Below are positions 1-11,640 of a stretch of 64,000 bases of DNA, piece after piece (position 1 is the stretch's first letter; the number at the start of each line of letters is the position of its first letter). A model generated the notes under the pieces. That model saw nothing but the letters and a program-made list of their open reading frames with translations. It was not told the DNA's origin and did no database searches. Origin of the DNA: Calliopum simillimum. Taxonomy: Eukaryota; Arthropoda; Insecta; Diptera; Lauxaniidae. Location: NCBI GenBank assembly GCA_951812925.1, contig OX638370.1, positions 94,130,897 through 94,194,896 of the forward strand. Direction: 5' to 3'. A program made the position numbers and the translations under genes.

Positions 1-1668
1 AACATTTGGAAATAAGCCCTTTTGTTTCAAAATCACTCTTATTTCACCATTTGGAAGTTTATTTTGATGTCTTTATGCACGGTATATAAGCATCTATATA
101 GCCTGGGGTATATAAAAAATATTAAAAGTTTTTTTGGACACTATTGAAAATAGGTCTTTTTGTATCAAACTCTAAAAATTTCTATGAAATTTTATGGAAA
201 TAAGCCCTTTTGTTCTGAAATGCGACTTTTCATCACGATTTTATCTTTGAAAAATTAATTTTTTGTGATGAATTTTGGACTAGAGGATACATTTTAGCAT
301 GGTAATGGCGATGGCATCCTTAGGTTTGTTCGAGGTTGGAAGTGGTTTTACGCCCCTTTGAAAAATCACTACTCATGTTTTTATATTAACCTAATTGTTG
401 AGCCCCCTATCTTCGGCCCGATAGTCGCTTAAATTTTAGTACACAAACCTGATATCGAAAAATTTCGAAAATTTTGACATGACAAATAAATAAGTTTTTC
501 CGGATTTTCGGAATTTTCCGTAGTATGCTTAATCGAATTCCAAAAGTCCAGCTGGTACTTTTGAGAACTCTTTTTTTATAAATTTTTTCTTATTGTAGTT
601 TTTGAGTGGAAAAAACTATTTGCATTCTGTAACGTTTTACAATATATTACACAAGTCTGCAAATTCGACACTTTTTTTTCCTCTCTTGATTTTTGAAGCC
701 AATTACAAATTAAAATTTACTTGAAAAATTCCAGTTTTTGTAAAAAAGCATCCATTGTCATACTTATTTTAATCAATTTGTTCAAAAAATTCCATTTATA
801 ACATCCAAATTTAATTTATTTTATTTAACAACGTAGCGCGACATTTGAAAATCTAATTTCAACAGGTCTCAACGTTGCGTACCGCTACTTTACGATTTCA
901 CTAATCGCTTACACGCTTCTGCCATTTAATAGATTTTGACAGACGTCACGTTACGAAACGCTTCTTCTTGGCTAACTCCACTATTACTGGTATAGGCGTA
1001 GGAGCGACTCAAATAAAATTTTCAATTATTTTGAGTTTTTTTTTTTTGTATGAGGGATACAACACCCCCTTGTCCAATCGATCCCATATTTCTTATAAAT
1101 GTGTTGGAGCACCAAAAAAACATCTGGTGCAAATATGGTTTTGATATGTTCAGTAGTATAGGCGTGTTAGTCTTGTATATACAAAAAAGGCACTTAAGTA
1201 AAACTTAAATCACTGAAAATTGTGCCGTGCTGGAATTTTTTCACTATTTTTCTCGTAATCAGCACACTTAAATCTATAGAAATCGCTTTTTAAAACTTAG
1301 AGAGGAAAACCAATGCAGGACTGTGTTATCAATTTTAAGCTTACAATCTATTTAAATTCGGAAGATACTTTTCTTAAAGAGAGAAGAGCAGGTCAGGGGT
1401 ATTTTCCTCCTTTAAATACTTACTTCTTCGGAACTGTCCTTTTTTAACTTGGACTTACCATAGTAAGCATTGTACTAAATCTTATAATTTGCTTTAAATG
1501 GTTTCAGAAATATTTTTGTAGGGCGTGGCACCGCCCTTTTGTTCCATTGAAAGTTATTCTCCCAATGCCTTTTACATATGTACTAAATTTTACCTATTTT
1601 CTTTCGTCTAGCAGTTTCAGAGAAATGATGAATCAGTTTTTGGGAGGCCGTGGGACTGCCCAGTTTTC
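1..1668. other. intergenic, no gene seen
   Basis: AT-rich DNA with many homopolymer runs and no open frame resembling a protein. Phrases such as 'gtggcaccgccc' near 1527 recall the dispersed repeats found elsewhere in the window, so this is probably decayed repeat sequence. Confidence 0.5.
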
Positions 1669-1670
1669 TA

Positions 1671-2566
1671 TTGGATGTACAACTTAAAAACCGGAATTTG
1701 ACGGTGGATGTCCGTACTAACAAATATCGTGAAAGCTCGAACTTTATATATACTTATGTCATTTTGAAGGTACATTTGACAGCTGTCAAAATCAGTCAAC
1801 AAAACAATTTTATCTTGTGTGCATCATTATTATTTTTCACGATGAATAACTTCGAAAATTGGAGAAAAAGACAGCATTTACGGGGGGGTTCTAGTGGGTC
1901 ATTTTTTTGCAAAGAAAACAGCTGCCGAAAGTCATCGCATTCTTGTAGAAGTTTATGGGGACTATGCTCCAGCTGAATCAAGCTGTCGTGAGTGGTTTAA
2001 AAGTAGTTATTTTGATGTCGAAGACAAAGAACGTCCTGGTCAGGACCAGCTAGGTGTGATCCATTATGAGCTGTTGCCAGGTGGCCAAACCATTAATGCT
2101 CAATTCTATCGTCAACAATTGATCCAATTGAAGCAGAAAATCCAGGCAGAGCGGCCAACGTATGCGACCAGACATGAGTCAATCATTTTCCACCACGATA
2201 ACGCTCGGCCACATATTGCTGCCCCAGTCAAAAATTACCTGGAAAACAACGGATGGGAAATTTTGCCTCACCCGCTTTATAGCCCAGACCTTGCACCATC
2301 AGACTACCATTTGTTCCGATCGATGCAGAATGCCCTATCAGGAATACGCTTCACTTAAGTTCAAGATATCGAAAATTGGCTCGATTCATTTTTGGCCGCC
2401 AAGCCGGCGCAATTTTTTTGGGATGGAATTCATAAATTGCCTGAAAGACGGGGAAATGTTGTAGCTTCCAATGGACAATACTTTGAATAAAATATATTGT
2501 AACATTTTTCCACAATAAAGCATCAAAATCCGCTAAAAAATTCCGGTTTTTAAGTTGTACTCCCAA
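1671..2566 (+). mobile_element. mariner element, internally deleted (copy 1)
   Basis: Terminal inverted repeats begin TTGGATGTACAACTT on the left and end AAGTTGTACTCCCAA on the right. The left flank is TA, as expected for a mariner target; the right flank has drifted. Inside, broken plus-strand frames from about 1842 encode a mariner transposase. The N-terminal part ends with a DVEDKERPGQ motif, then an abrupt junction leads to the catalytic C-terminus with HHDNARPH and YSPDLAPSDYHLF, the second and third acidic residues of the D,D34D triad. The stretch that should carry the first aspartate (the TGDE region) is absent. The element therefore cannot make active transposase; it is a dead or non-autonomous relative of the copy at 11641-12477. 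Confidence 0.9.
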
Positions 2567-3321
2567 TTGTAAGAATTATTTGTTTAAATGTTTGCGGAGA
2601 TATGTCTCCTTAGCTGGACCTAATTTTCCGCCTGGTTAATATCGTAAAAAATGTTTTTTTTTTTTTTTATAAAGTATTTATAAGTATTTTCGCGATATTT
2701 TGCGAAGATGATCAGCTATCTTTTCGAAGTTTGCATTTTTTGGACATAAAACTAGTAGAAATAAAACCCTGAAAGCCGAATTTTCCCACAGTTTCATCAC
2801 ACATCGACTCTTCAAGACAACCGTGATGTAAAAAAAAAAGAAAAACCCTTTGAAAATTCCACGAAAAGGGTGTCAAAAAAGTAAAAAGCTGAGAATTTTT
2901 CAATATCGATGACTTATTTTACTATGATCCCAAAAATGCTGGGAATAATATATCAAATTTTTTGTCTTGAATCAGGTAAAATAAAATTTGCAAAAATCGT
3001 TTTTTGTTTTTTTTTTTAATCAGTCTAATGTATAGCGGATTGGAACGCGTATTGGGTTCTGTTTTTATTTTTTTTATTTTTGAAAATGCATCTCCATTTT
3101 AATAAAGTTTTAGTTTCGACGTATGTAAAAAATATTTTCTTCTGTGTAAGCCATACCAATTTTACAAATTACAGTAAAATTTTTGAACATTAAATATCTT
3201 CAAATATTAATATGTTATCAATTTTCCCGTAAAGTCAAGTCTCCTGCATATGCTTAATATTTTTCAAGCTAAAATAGAAAGAGATAGAAAGTTAAGTGCC
3301 TTTCCTTGTTCAAGAGCATAT
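2567..3321. other. 3' flank of the LFG gene; no coding
   Basis: AT-rich sequence downstream of the minus-strand LFG stop codon. On the minus strand an AATAAA-type signal lies near 3065-3072, about 250 nt past the stop, and could end the transcript. Nothing else is recognisable. Confidence 0.35.
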
Positions 3322-6300
3322 TTACTCATTTTTACGCAGATATTCCTCATATGACTCATCTGGCGGCTGATCAAATTGAAAAAGCAGAAATCCATGAGGA
3401 GGAGGACGCCCGTGGATGCTTTTTTTTTGACTTCTAAAAGTTGTTGTTTTGGTTGTTGTTGTTGGTGTTGTTGTGGTAGGTGTTGTTGTAGTAGGTGTTG
3501 TTGTGGTAGGTGTTGTTGTTGTTGTGGTAGGTGTTGTTGTTGTTGTGGTAGGTGTTGTTGTTGTTGTGGTAGGTGTTGTTGTTGTTGTTGTTGTGGTTGG
3601 TGCTTCTGTTGATTTGATTGCACCTACTCCTTTCAAATTTGCCGTAGTGGTGCTTGGAGTAGAAGTTGTTTTACATCTCAAACCGCTGCAATAGAGAAAA
3701 CATATCAAAATTGGAATTCAATAAAACTCTTTGCTCTCACCAGCTGTTGTTTTCATAAATGTTGAACAACTTAGTTTCTTCGGCAATTGCCGAAGCAATG
3801 TACATTGACAATACGAAGAGTATTATAAAGTCATGATATATAATGAGGGCACCTAGAACATAGTCATGTAGTCGCATTTCCGCATATCTTCCACCACTGA
3901 TGGTCTGAGCGTGATACATTAAAAACTGAAAAAAAAAAAAAAAAAAAAAACAACAAAAGAAAGAATACAATGCGAATATTTATATTAAAAAATGTACTTT
4001 TTTCAAGACCCACCAGTAACACTGAAGCTACAACCATTCCAAAATAGATCATAACAGAATGACTGATGTCAGCAGCAATGGCTACCATAGCAAAAGACAC
4101 CGATGCCACAAAGAACACAAATGTACCGACGAATAAAATAACAGCAGGAAATGTAAGATCTCGCTAAAAAAAAAACAGAAATGTAATCTATAGAGAAACT
4201 TCGGGTAATGTGATATACCAGCTTATTTTCTTTCGACAAAAATTTTCTTGTCAACATGAGAGTAACTGCCATACCTAAATTGGAGCGTCAGCGTTATTTT
4301 ACTGTCAAAAATTTCTCATGTACATACAATTTGTATGGCGCATACCGAAATTGCCAACGCTCAACGCTAAGCTATTCGAATTTCCAATTTTGACAAAGCG
4401 TTATGGAGTGAAGTTAGCTGCAGAAAAGTAAAAAAAGAAACAACAATACGATTTTGACAAACAAATGACTTCAACGCAACGCTCTTTATTTCGGTATGGT
4501 GCTTGACGCTTTTGCGTAACGTTAAATAACGCAACGCCTGACGCTCCAATTTAGGTATGGCAGTAAGGGAAAAAAAACACTTACTGCAAGTCAATACGCT
4601 CTTGCATGTAATATTTTTTCCGTCAGTGTTTTGAATAAATTGTAATAGATATTAAGCCGAAGTTAAATAATTTGTTAGTAGGTGAATATAATCAGCCTTA
4701 AATAAGGTAAGTTTTTTATTTGGTGAAGCGTGTTTTTATAAAATAACCGGATTGTTTAAAAACTGAAATTCGGGTAATGTGATATAGTCCAAGTCGGGTC
4801 AAGTGATATACTAAATAGACTTTGGAAAAGAGCATTCAAAATATTGAAAAAAAAAATAAAAAATTAAAGAGGAGGCCTGAGGCAAAACCTGAGGAAAGAC
4901 CTGAGAAATGACCAGGAAAGAAATTTTCAGAATAAGAAACTAAAGAAGGAAAGCTTTCGAAAGACAGTTCTTCGAGCAAAATGGAGGATCCGAGCTCCGA
5001 AGATGATCAATGGGCTGAAACTTTACACAGAAAGGATACAACGTATCCGTTTTGAAATAATTCTTTCCAGATGGACACGAAACTTCAAACCTGGGTACAA
5101 TTTGGGCTCACAGTGAGTGTCTTCCAAAACGGCAAGCAATTTTTATGTGCGAATCTTGCTTCTAATCTTAATTACACAAACTAATATTTTTCATATTTAT
5201 ATCTACATATTTTCTCTTTTAACTTCCATTAGAAAATGTATTATTTTAGTTCTATTAGTTCTTGCTCAGTTAATTTTTGTTAATATATTTGATAAATCAA
5301 TCGATAATATTGATTTTAGAACAATGTTTCTGTTATATTTAACTGTTATATTCTTTTCGGTTTATGTGATATGGTATATCAAATTACCCGAACCCAATAT
5401 ATCACATTACCCGCCAGTTTTATCAAGCGGTATTATTTGGCTTTTTCCAATTTTGTTGAAAAATCTCCAAATTGGCTTATCGTGTAGAACCCCAAAGCTG
5501 TAATATATTGCACAATGCATTAAGAAACCATAATATATAAAGCGGTAGCAGCTACGCTACATAAGTAACGTGTAATTTAAAAAACAAAAAAAAACTATAT
5601 CAGATTACCCGAAGTTACTAAAACACGGTTCGACACAAAAAAAAAAAACACATGAGAAAATCCAAAAAATTCTTTAAACAGACGTTAAAAAAAATACCCG
5701 TGTCTCGTCGTTTACTTCCATTACGTCAGATCCACTGTATATGAAACCTGAAAAATCGTTAAAATCAATTAGGACTTGTCACATTGCATATTTATTACAA
5801 CTCTGACGCGCTTTCCATAAGTTTTAAGAATTTTCCGTCTTTCGTAACTCCTAATGAAATTGTCCGTAAAATATTTATGTAAAATACTTTAACCCATTGT
5901 AGCTCAGTTTTTAGAAAAAGGGGTTAAAACTACCCATAAAAACAGGATATAATGGGTTAATGTGTTCTAGAAAAATTATCCTTGTGCGATTTCGTAGTGA
6001 TCTTGAGACAATGAGTTTATCCAAAATGTACTTTAAGAGTTATACAATGGGGTGAAATTTGGAAAATATGGATTTTAAAAAGTCCTTATTGATTTAACCG
6101 ATTTTTTTGCTTTAGGGATGAAATTTTGATTTAGTTGCTGAACACAATAACGAAATTTTATACCAAATAGTTCTTTAGTAAATACATGCTGACTCAATAT
6201 TCCTGCATAAGTTTACTGAACACATGATACACCTCAGATGTAAGGATCATATAGGTAAACTAGCTTTTACCCGCGACTTCGTCTGCGTAGTATTAGTACT

Positions 6301-9000
6301 TCGAATAACCTAGATTTTTTTCCGAAGTTTCATATAATATATTATTTTTTTTATATATACTTCGATTCAAGACAAAAAGATTTGAGACACTGCACAACTC
6401 ATTCCGATCATTTTTGAGATAATAAAATAAAAACCGCTTTAAGCCAAGATTTTGCATAAATAAACGTTGCGTTATCTCTAAATGACTTCCAAAAAAATTT
6501 GAAAAATTCTCAGCTCACTTCTTTAACACCTTCTTTTATATTATTTGAGGTCTAGTGGTTTTTCAAAAAAAAAAAATTACAATCTATAAAATAGAAGAAA
6601 AACATTTTTCCAAACTTTAATACTAATAGAGTTCTATCTAAGTTGTTTTTTAGCTCTCTTAAAAATTAAGAACAAAAGATAAGATAATTTACAATTGACA
6701 CGACGATACATGTACATTAGACCGGTGCGTTTTGGACGACAGTTTAAAAATCGTCGCGCAACCGGCAGAATTGTAAAGTTTAACTATCGACATGAAGATT
6801 GCCGCCACCCTAGCTCTGAGAGATGACGGGAAGGGGTGTCGATATATTTTTGAAGGTTGAAAAACGTGGTTTAAAAATGCATGCTCATAGGTCCGAAGGG
6901 AATCAGTTCTCAGCTTCGTAGTAGGTCGAAAACTGAAATCCAAGACATGGATTCTTATGTATTTTTTCCCGTAAAATCGAATGGCATCATTATTTTTTTG
7001 ATTAGACGTCCATTTTTGGCGTTAAGTGAACTTTTCAGCTCAAAACAGTCGAAATTTTTCCAAATCCCCTGTTTGAGCACTCCACAATTGAACAGAAAAA
7101 TCTTAGAAAAATTTGAAATGTAAACTTTGTTAGGATTTTTCCTGATAAATCCAGTGGTACCATTTTTTTTGCGCTACGACATTATTTTCATTCATGAAAA
7201 ACAAATTTTTGATTTTTATTATCAAAAAATATCACGAAATCGGGCGAAAATATTTAGTCAACGACGGTTCCCAACGTCCGGACGGTTTTTTTTTTCGGTG
7301 CTACCTAGTAAAATTTTTTTAGAATATTTTTGGAAATTTTTTTAACCAATTATAAACAAATTTTTGAAAAAGGAGTCAAAAAGACCCTTAAAAACGGGAT
7401 ATAATGGGTTAAGATGGTCACATAACTTAATGTAAAATCAAGCATGGAACAATATTTTAGAACATCTTAACCCATTACAAACAAGTTTTTGAAAAAGGGG
7501 TCAAAAAGACCCTTAAAAACGGGATATAATGGGTTAAGATGTTAACATAACTTAATGTAGAATCAAGCATAGAACAATATTTTAGAACATCTTAACCCAT
7601 TATGTCGCGTTTTTAAGGGTCTTTTCGACCCCTTTTTCAAAAACTTGTTTATAATGGGTTAAGATGTTGTAAAATATTGTTCCATGCTTGATTCTACATT
7701 AAGTTATGTTGACATCTTAACCCATTATATCCCGTTTTTAAGGGTCTTTTTGACCCCTTTTTCAAAAATTTGTTTATAATGGGTTAAAAAAATGTCTATT
7801 CTATATTCTAAAAAAATTTTACCAGGGGGCACCGAAAAAAAAAACCGTCCGGACGTTGGGAACCGTCGTTGACTAAATATTTTCGCCCGATTTCGTGAAA
7901 AGTTCACTTAACGCCAAAAATGGACGTCTAATCAAAAAAATAATGATGCCATTCGATTTTACGGGAAAAAATACATAAGAATCCATGTCTTGGATTTCAG
8001 TTTTCGACCTACTACGAAGCTGAGAACTGATTCCCTTCGGACCTATAAGCATGCATTTTTAAACCACGTTTTTCAACCTTCAAAAATATATCGACACCCC
8101 TTCCCGTCATCTCTCAGAGCTAGGGTGGCGGCAATCTTCATGTCGATAGTTAAACTTTACAATTCTGCCGGTTGCGCGACAAATTTTAAACTTTCGTCCA
8201 AAACGCACCGGTTTAATGTACATATGTCGTTCATTTTAATAGTGGTGCAAGTGCATTAAGTAATGTCATAATATGATGGTTTACTTGATGGTGCAGAATT
8301 GATGATATATAGTTGAAAACACCTTATTTGTCTTACAATCAATTAGTATGTAAATAATGTGTATGACATTACTTTCGCCTTTGAATGTACTTGCACCACT
8401 ATTTAAATGAACGACACAGAAATCTGGTGAACTGTATTAAGTGTTTTCTGAAATTTGAGCTTACACGTATGCAAATTCCTAATGCAATAAATAGAACGGT
8501 CACAACGCTGACTGCTGCAAGACTGTACTCAAAGTTTTTAATACTCGTAGCGACCACAATTCGTCCCAGACCCACTACTTCAAGTTCGATCTAAAATTTA
8601 TGAACTCAATTAAAAGACCAATACATATCAACATTTCATGTCACTTACAATTAATATCGATATCAACCATTTAAATAGCATTGTCATCCTGAACTTCTCA
8701 ATAAATATGAATAGTGTAATCAACGACAGTGCTGCCAGAAGAGTTACGATGTTGATGTAATAGTACTTTTCAAATATGACTTTAATTTCGTCTTTGATTT
8801 CGTCTCTGGAAAAGTTATGTGGCCGGCATTTAAAATCTTGTGGGCGTTGCTAAAGGGTTGCACAAATTGAAAACTTACATAAAGAGTAATGCACCCCATT
8901 GTGCAACTGTAATAATCGCAAAAACGACAGTGATCAGATAAACCCGAAAAGAAAATTTTCGTCGAGCACGATGATACTGATTGGGACCTCTGTCGGCCAT
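3322..9000 (-). CDS. Lifeguard/TMBIM (LFG) family membrane protein with Thr-rich tail
   Basis: Multi-pass membrane protein of the Bax-inhibitor/Lifeguard superfamily, whose members sit in ER, Golgi or plasma membranes and affect calcium leak and cell death. Exons on the minus strand: 9000-8879, 8805-8649, 8590-8465, 4163-4014, 3925-3741, 3685-3322. All borders are GT-AG and the sum is 1104 nt, giving 367 residues. The basic N-terminus is followed by TM1 (about 18-41), TM2 (58-76), further hydrophobic segments at 81-93, 99-133 and 141-188, and the family signature at 189-222: YHAQ, GG, then IYHDFIILF. The aspartate of the usual YDTQ is His190; the second aspartate is kept (Asp217). After TM7 comes a tail unlike the family (248-367): PTTTT blocks encoded by a TTG/TGG microsatellite, then a proline-rich and acidic end. 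Intron 3 (4.3 kb) is filled with nested transposons. The paralogue at 13265-19929 is divergent and shares its intron phases. Confidence 0.85.
3438..3612. repeat. coding microsatellite (GTTGTTGTAG-like) encoding PTTTT repeats
   Basis: Imperfect trinucleotide array with a repeated GTTGTTGTTGTGGTAG unit, inside the last exon of the LFG gene. Read on the coding strand it gives blocks of four to eight threonines separated by proline. Length variation here would lengthen or shorten the protein tail in frame. Confidence 0.85.
4198..5620. mobile_element. DNA transposon relic with GGGTAATGTGATATA ends
   Basis: The left end near 4199 reads CTTCGGGTAATGTGATATA. The right end, 5598-5619, is its near-perfect inverse (CTATATCAGATTACCCGAAG). 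More copies of the motif lie inside at 4767-4815 and 5370-5415, as in pogo-type elements that carry several subterminal motifs. A short acidic reading frame near 4975-5060 (MEDPSSEDD) could be the end of a transposase. A 298-bp MITE is nested at 4266-4563. The relic lies in intron 3 of the LFG gene, only about 35 bp from the exon 4 acceptor. Superfamily assignment is uncertain. Confidence 0.55.
4266..4563. mobile_element. 298-bp MITE with TAA target duplication (copy 1)
   Basis: Starts CTGCCATACCTAAATTGG and ends with the inverse, with TAA directly repeated on both sides (4263-4265 and 4564-4566). A three-base TWA duplication suggests the PIF/Harbinger superfamily. The second copy, 37531-37828, has the same length and the opposite orientation. 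There is no coding capacity. Confidence 0.9.
5883..5966. repeat. fragment of the AACCCATT fold-back family
   Basis: Begins 'taacccattgtagctcag' and ends 'gatataatgggttaatgtg'. It is a short imperfect palindrome related to the core of the fold-back element at 6706-8224 and to 44985-45065. Confidence 0.6.
6240..6330. repeat. fragment with the 'CCCGCGACTTCGTC' insect repeat motif
   Basis: Contains 'aaactagcttttacccgc' and 'gacttcgtctgcgtag'. From memory this phrase is a common dispersed repeat end in many insect genomes. Only a fragment is seen. Confidence 0.4.
6706..8224. mobile_element. fold-back (long inverted repeat) element
   Basis: The left arm runs from about 6706 to 7310 and the right arm from about 7790 to 8224. 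The arms are near-identical inverted copies; for example ACCGGTGCGTTTTGGACGA near 6721 recurs inverted near 8205. The centre (7320-7790) holds several copies, in both orientations, of a shorter palindromic module with AACCCATTATA and ATGGGTTAAGATG ends. Open frames in both arms mirror each other and are not genes. The element lies in intron 3 of the LFG gene, so its transcript would contain a long hairpin. Confidence 0.85.
8225..8416. mobile_element. MITE with ~30-bp inverted ends
   Basis: Left end TGTCGTTCATTTTAATAGTG; the right end is its inverse with few changes. Inside the ends, GTAATGTCATA is also inverted. The MITE abuts the fold-back element and lies 48 bp from the 3' border of LFG exon 3. 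Confidence 0.75.
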
Positions 9001-9709
9001 TTCACTTGCGAAAATTTATAAATCCAAATACAATAAATTTTGCACTAAAATTTTGAATTTAAATTTTTTTCTATTTTGTTTTTATTTATTTAACAAATAA
9101 ATAAACAAAGCACAAAACACAAAAACATTAAATGACATTTTGACACGAAATCGCTTATTTCGTTTTTTCCATTTTTGTTTTTGAATGGTTATGTTTTGAG
9201 ATCACCTACAGTCGGTTATTCAAAATAGCAGTGGTCAAGTAACAGCATTAGAAGTAACAATTTTTAATTGTTTTGAATAGAAGCATAGAACACACACATC
9301 AAAAAGAATTTCATGAAAATGCCCATGAAAGTTTAAAATCGTATGTGCATTCTCATATTGCCACGTCAATGCTACAACTAGTTAACTTCTTAATCTATAT
9401 ATTAATACGTGAACAGTTTTTTTGTCTCCCTTTTGCGAGCTAACCATTTAACCGATTTTCGATATTTTTTTTTTATATGAAAGGTATTGTGGTGTAGAAT
9501 CCACGAATCCAAAAATTATCCTCATAAGTTGATATTAAGGTATTTAAAAACAGGATCAAAGTTTCCCATATAATTACAACAACAACAGCATGCACAATGT
9601 TATGCTGTGTTGTTAAGAAAGTGAATGACACAGTGGAGTGAGAGAAATTTTGTTGTTGTTGTTTTTCCCTTGCTTGCACGAAACCTGTTTCGTTGCGCTC
9701 TGTCGACGT
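9001..9709. promoter_or_regulatory. upstream region of the minus-strand LFG gene
   Basis: Non-coding DNA just 5' of the LFG start codon, which on the minus strand reads ATGGCCGAC. It is the near half of the head-to-head interval between the two LFG paralogues and should hold the minus-strand promoter. I see no TATA box or named motif I would defend. Confidence 0.35.
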
Positions 9710-10855
9710 TCTGATATTTTGGATGTTTCTCGATACTTCTGGACTTTTATCGATATGTTGGATGTTTTTCGATATTTTTGGACATTTATCGATATTTTGG
9801 ATGTTTCTCGATACTTTTGGACTTTTATCGATATTTTGGACGTTTTTCGATACTTTTGGACTTTTACCGATATTTTGGATGTTTCTCGATGATTTTGGAC
9901 TTTTACCGATATTTTGGATGTTTTTCGATACTTTTTGACTTTTACCGATATTTTGGATGTTTTTCGATACTTTTTGACTTTTACCGATATTTTGGATGTT
10001 TCTCGATACTTTTGGACTTTTATCGATTTTTTGAATGTTTCTCGATGCTTTTGGACTTTTATCGATATTTTGAATGTTTCTCGATGCTTTTGGACTTTTA
10101 CCGATATTTTGGATGTTTCTCGATACTTTTGGACTTTTTCCGATATTTTGGATGTTTCTCGATACTTTTGGACTTTTATCGATATTTTGGATGTTTCTCG
10201 ATACTTTTGAACTTTTATCGATATTTTGAATGTTTCTCGATGCTTTTGGACTTTTACCGATATTTTGGATGTTTCTCGATACTTTTGGACTTTTACCAAT
10301 ATTTTGGATGTTTCTCGATACTTTTAGACTTTTATCGATGTTTTGGATGTTTCTCTATACTCTTGCACTTTTATCGATATTTTGGATGTTTCTCGATACT
10401 TTTGGACTTTTATCGATATTTTGGTTGTTTCTCGATACTATTGGACTTATACCGATATTTTGGATGTTTCTCGATACTTTTGGGCTTTTATCGATATTTT
10501 GGATGTTTCTCGATACTTTTGGACTTTTACCGATATTTTGGATGTTTCTCGATGCTTTTGGACTTTTACCAATATTTTGGATGTTTTTCGATTCTTTTGG
10601 AGTTTTACCGATATTTTAGATGTTTCTCGATACTTTTGGATTTTTATCGATATTTTGGATGTTTCTTGATACTTTAAGACTTTTATCGATATTTCGGATG
10701 TTTCTCGATAATTTGGATGTTTCTCGATGCTTTTGGACTTTACCGATATTTTGGATGTTGCTCGATACTTTTGGACTTTTACTGATATACATACCGATGT
10801 TTGTCGATACTTTTGAGATCTTTTCGATATTTTGGATGTTTTCCGATATTTTTTG
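9710..10855. repeat. 39-bp minisatellite, about 29 units
   Basis: Tandem units of 39 bp built from 'cgatattttggatgtttc' followed by 'tcgatacttttggactttt'. The period is 13 codons, so several frames stay open on both strands: the plus strand reads FYRYFGCFSILLD-type units and the minus strand KVQKYRETSKISI-type units. Each unit holds two GAT-rich half-sites (ATCGATA and CTCGATA). Units differ by scattered point changes, mostly ATCGATA versus ACCGATA and ATACTT versus ATGCTT. The array sits between the two LFG genes. Confidence 0.95.
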
Positions 10856-11640
10856 GCACAAGCACTACACCAATTTTTATGTTATTCGGTTTTGAGATAT
10901 ACTGAGCCTGCTGCATATAAAAAATGTTGCTACGACTAATGAATACTCAATGTTCTGGCTTTGTTTTTTACCAAACGGTTCTCGGAAGAAGTGTATCTAT
11001 CTCAAAGTAAAAGGCCAAATTTTGGCCACCGGCGATAATTGGCCTATGGTATTCTTCATGGTTTCGTGCACAATTCTGTCCAGCCAGAGTTCTCTAAAGT
11101 GGCACCATTGCAAAATTATAAGAAAGAAAATAAACAAAACAGGAAAAGTCGAAATTCAGTATAAATTTAAATTTTAAAAAAATTTAAAATTTAATTATCT
11201 CAAAACTAGAAAATTGGGGTAACCTTGTTGAGGTTCCGATATGATTTTTGCCTCCATGGTATCATTTAAAATGGTTCCTTGATGATTCTAAGCATTTTAT
11301 GCCTCGTACACTTTTTTCGTAAGATGCTTTCCTCTTGAGTAAAAAAAGATTTTTGCCTTCCGCGGGCGTTCAAAATCCAAAAACTCCCATTTAGCGTCCA
11401 AATCCCATCTTGAGTCACACATCATTTTAAAGCTTATAAATTATGCTTTAATTTAAAGTACTTTAAAAAAAAATCGAAGGGGGGTTTTTTTAAAAAAAAA
11501 ATCAAAAGTATTTTTAAGTGTAAAAAATTTTGGTGAAAAAAAATTTTTTCATCAAGAAATATTTTTTATAAAAAGAACACTACAAAGTGAATGGGACCAG
11601 TAACTTAGATTTATCAATTTACAAACTTTAGTGTAAGCTA
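10856..11640. other. intergenic, no gene seen
   Basis: AT-rich sequence between the minisatellite and mariner copy 2, with no supportable reading frame. Confidence 0.4.

Noticed and set aside
3449..3694. poly-valine frame on the plus strand and poly-glutamine frame on the minus strand
   Set aside because: Out-of-frame readings of the coding microsatellite in the LFG last exon.
4367..4594. 75-codon frame SLTAIPKLERQALRYLTL as an exon of the LFG gene (also at 37491-37733)
   Set aside because: Both lie in the 298-bp MITE with TAA duplications; one is inside a pogo-like element far from the LFG gene.
6689..8259. paired MDFSFRPTTKLRTDSLRTY frames as genes
   Set aside because: Mirror arms of the fold-back element at 6706-8224, with no start or splice context.
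9613..10299. 228-codon minus-strand frame of KVQKYRETSKISI units as a gene
   Set aside because: It is the 39-bp minisatellite read in frame; other frames are equally open and no conserved flanking exon was found.
9778..10677. 299-codon plus-strand frame of FYRYFGCFSILLD units as a membrane protein
   Set aside because: Same minisatellite; periodic by construction.
9710..10855. CRISPR-like array
   Set aside because: Units are contiguous 39-bp tandem repeats with no unique spacers, in a eukaryotic genome.
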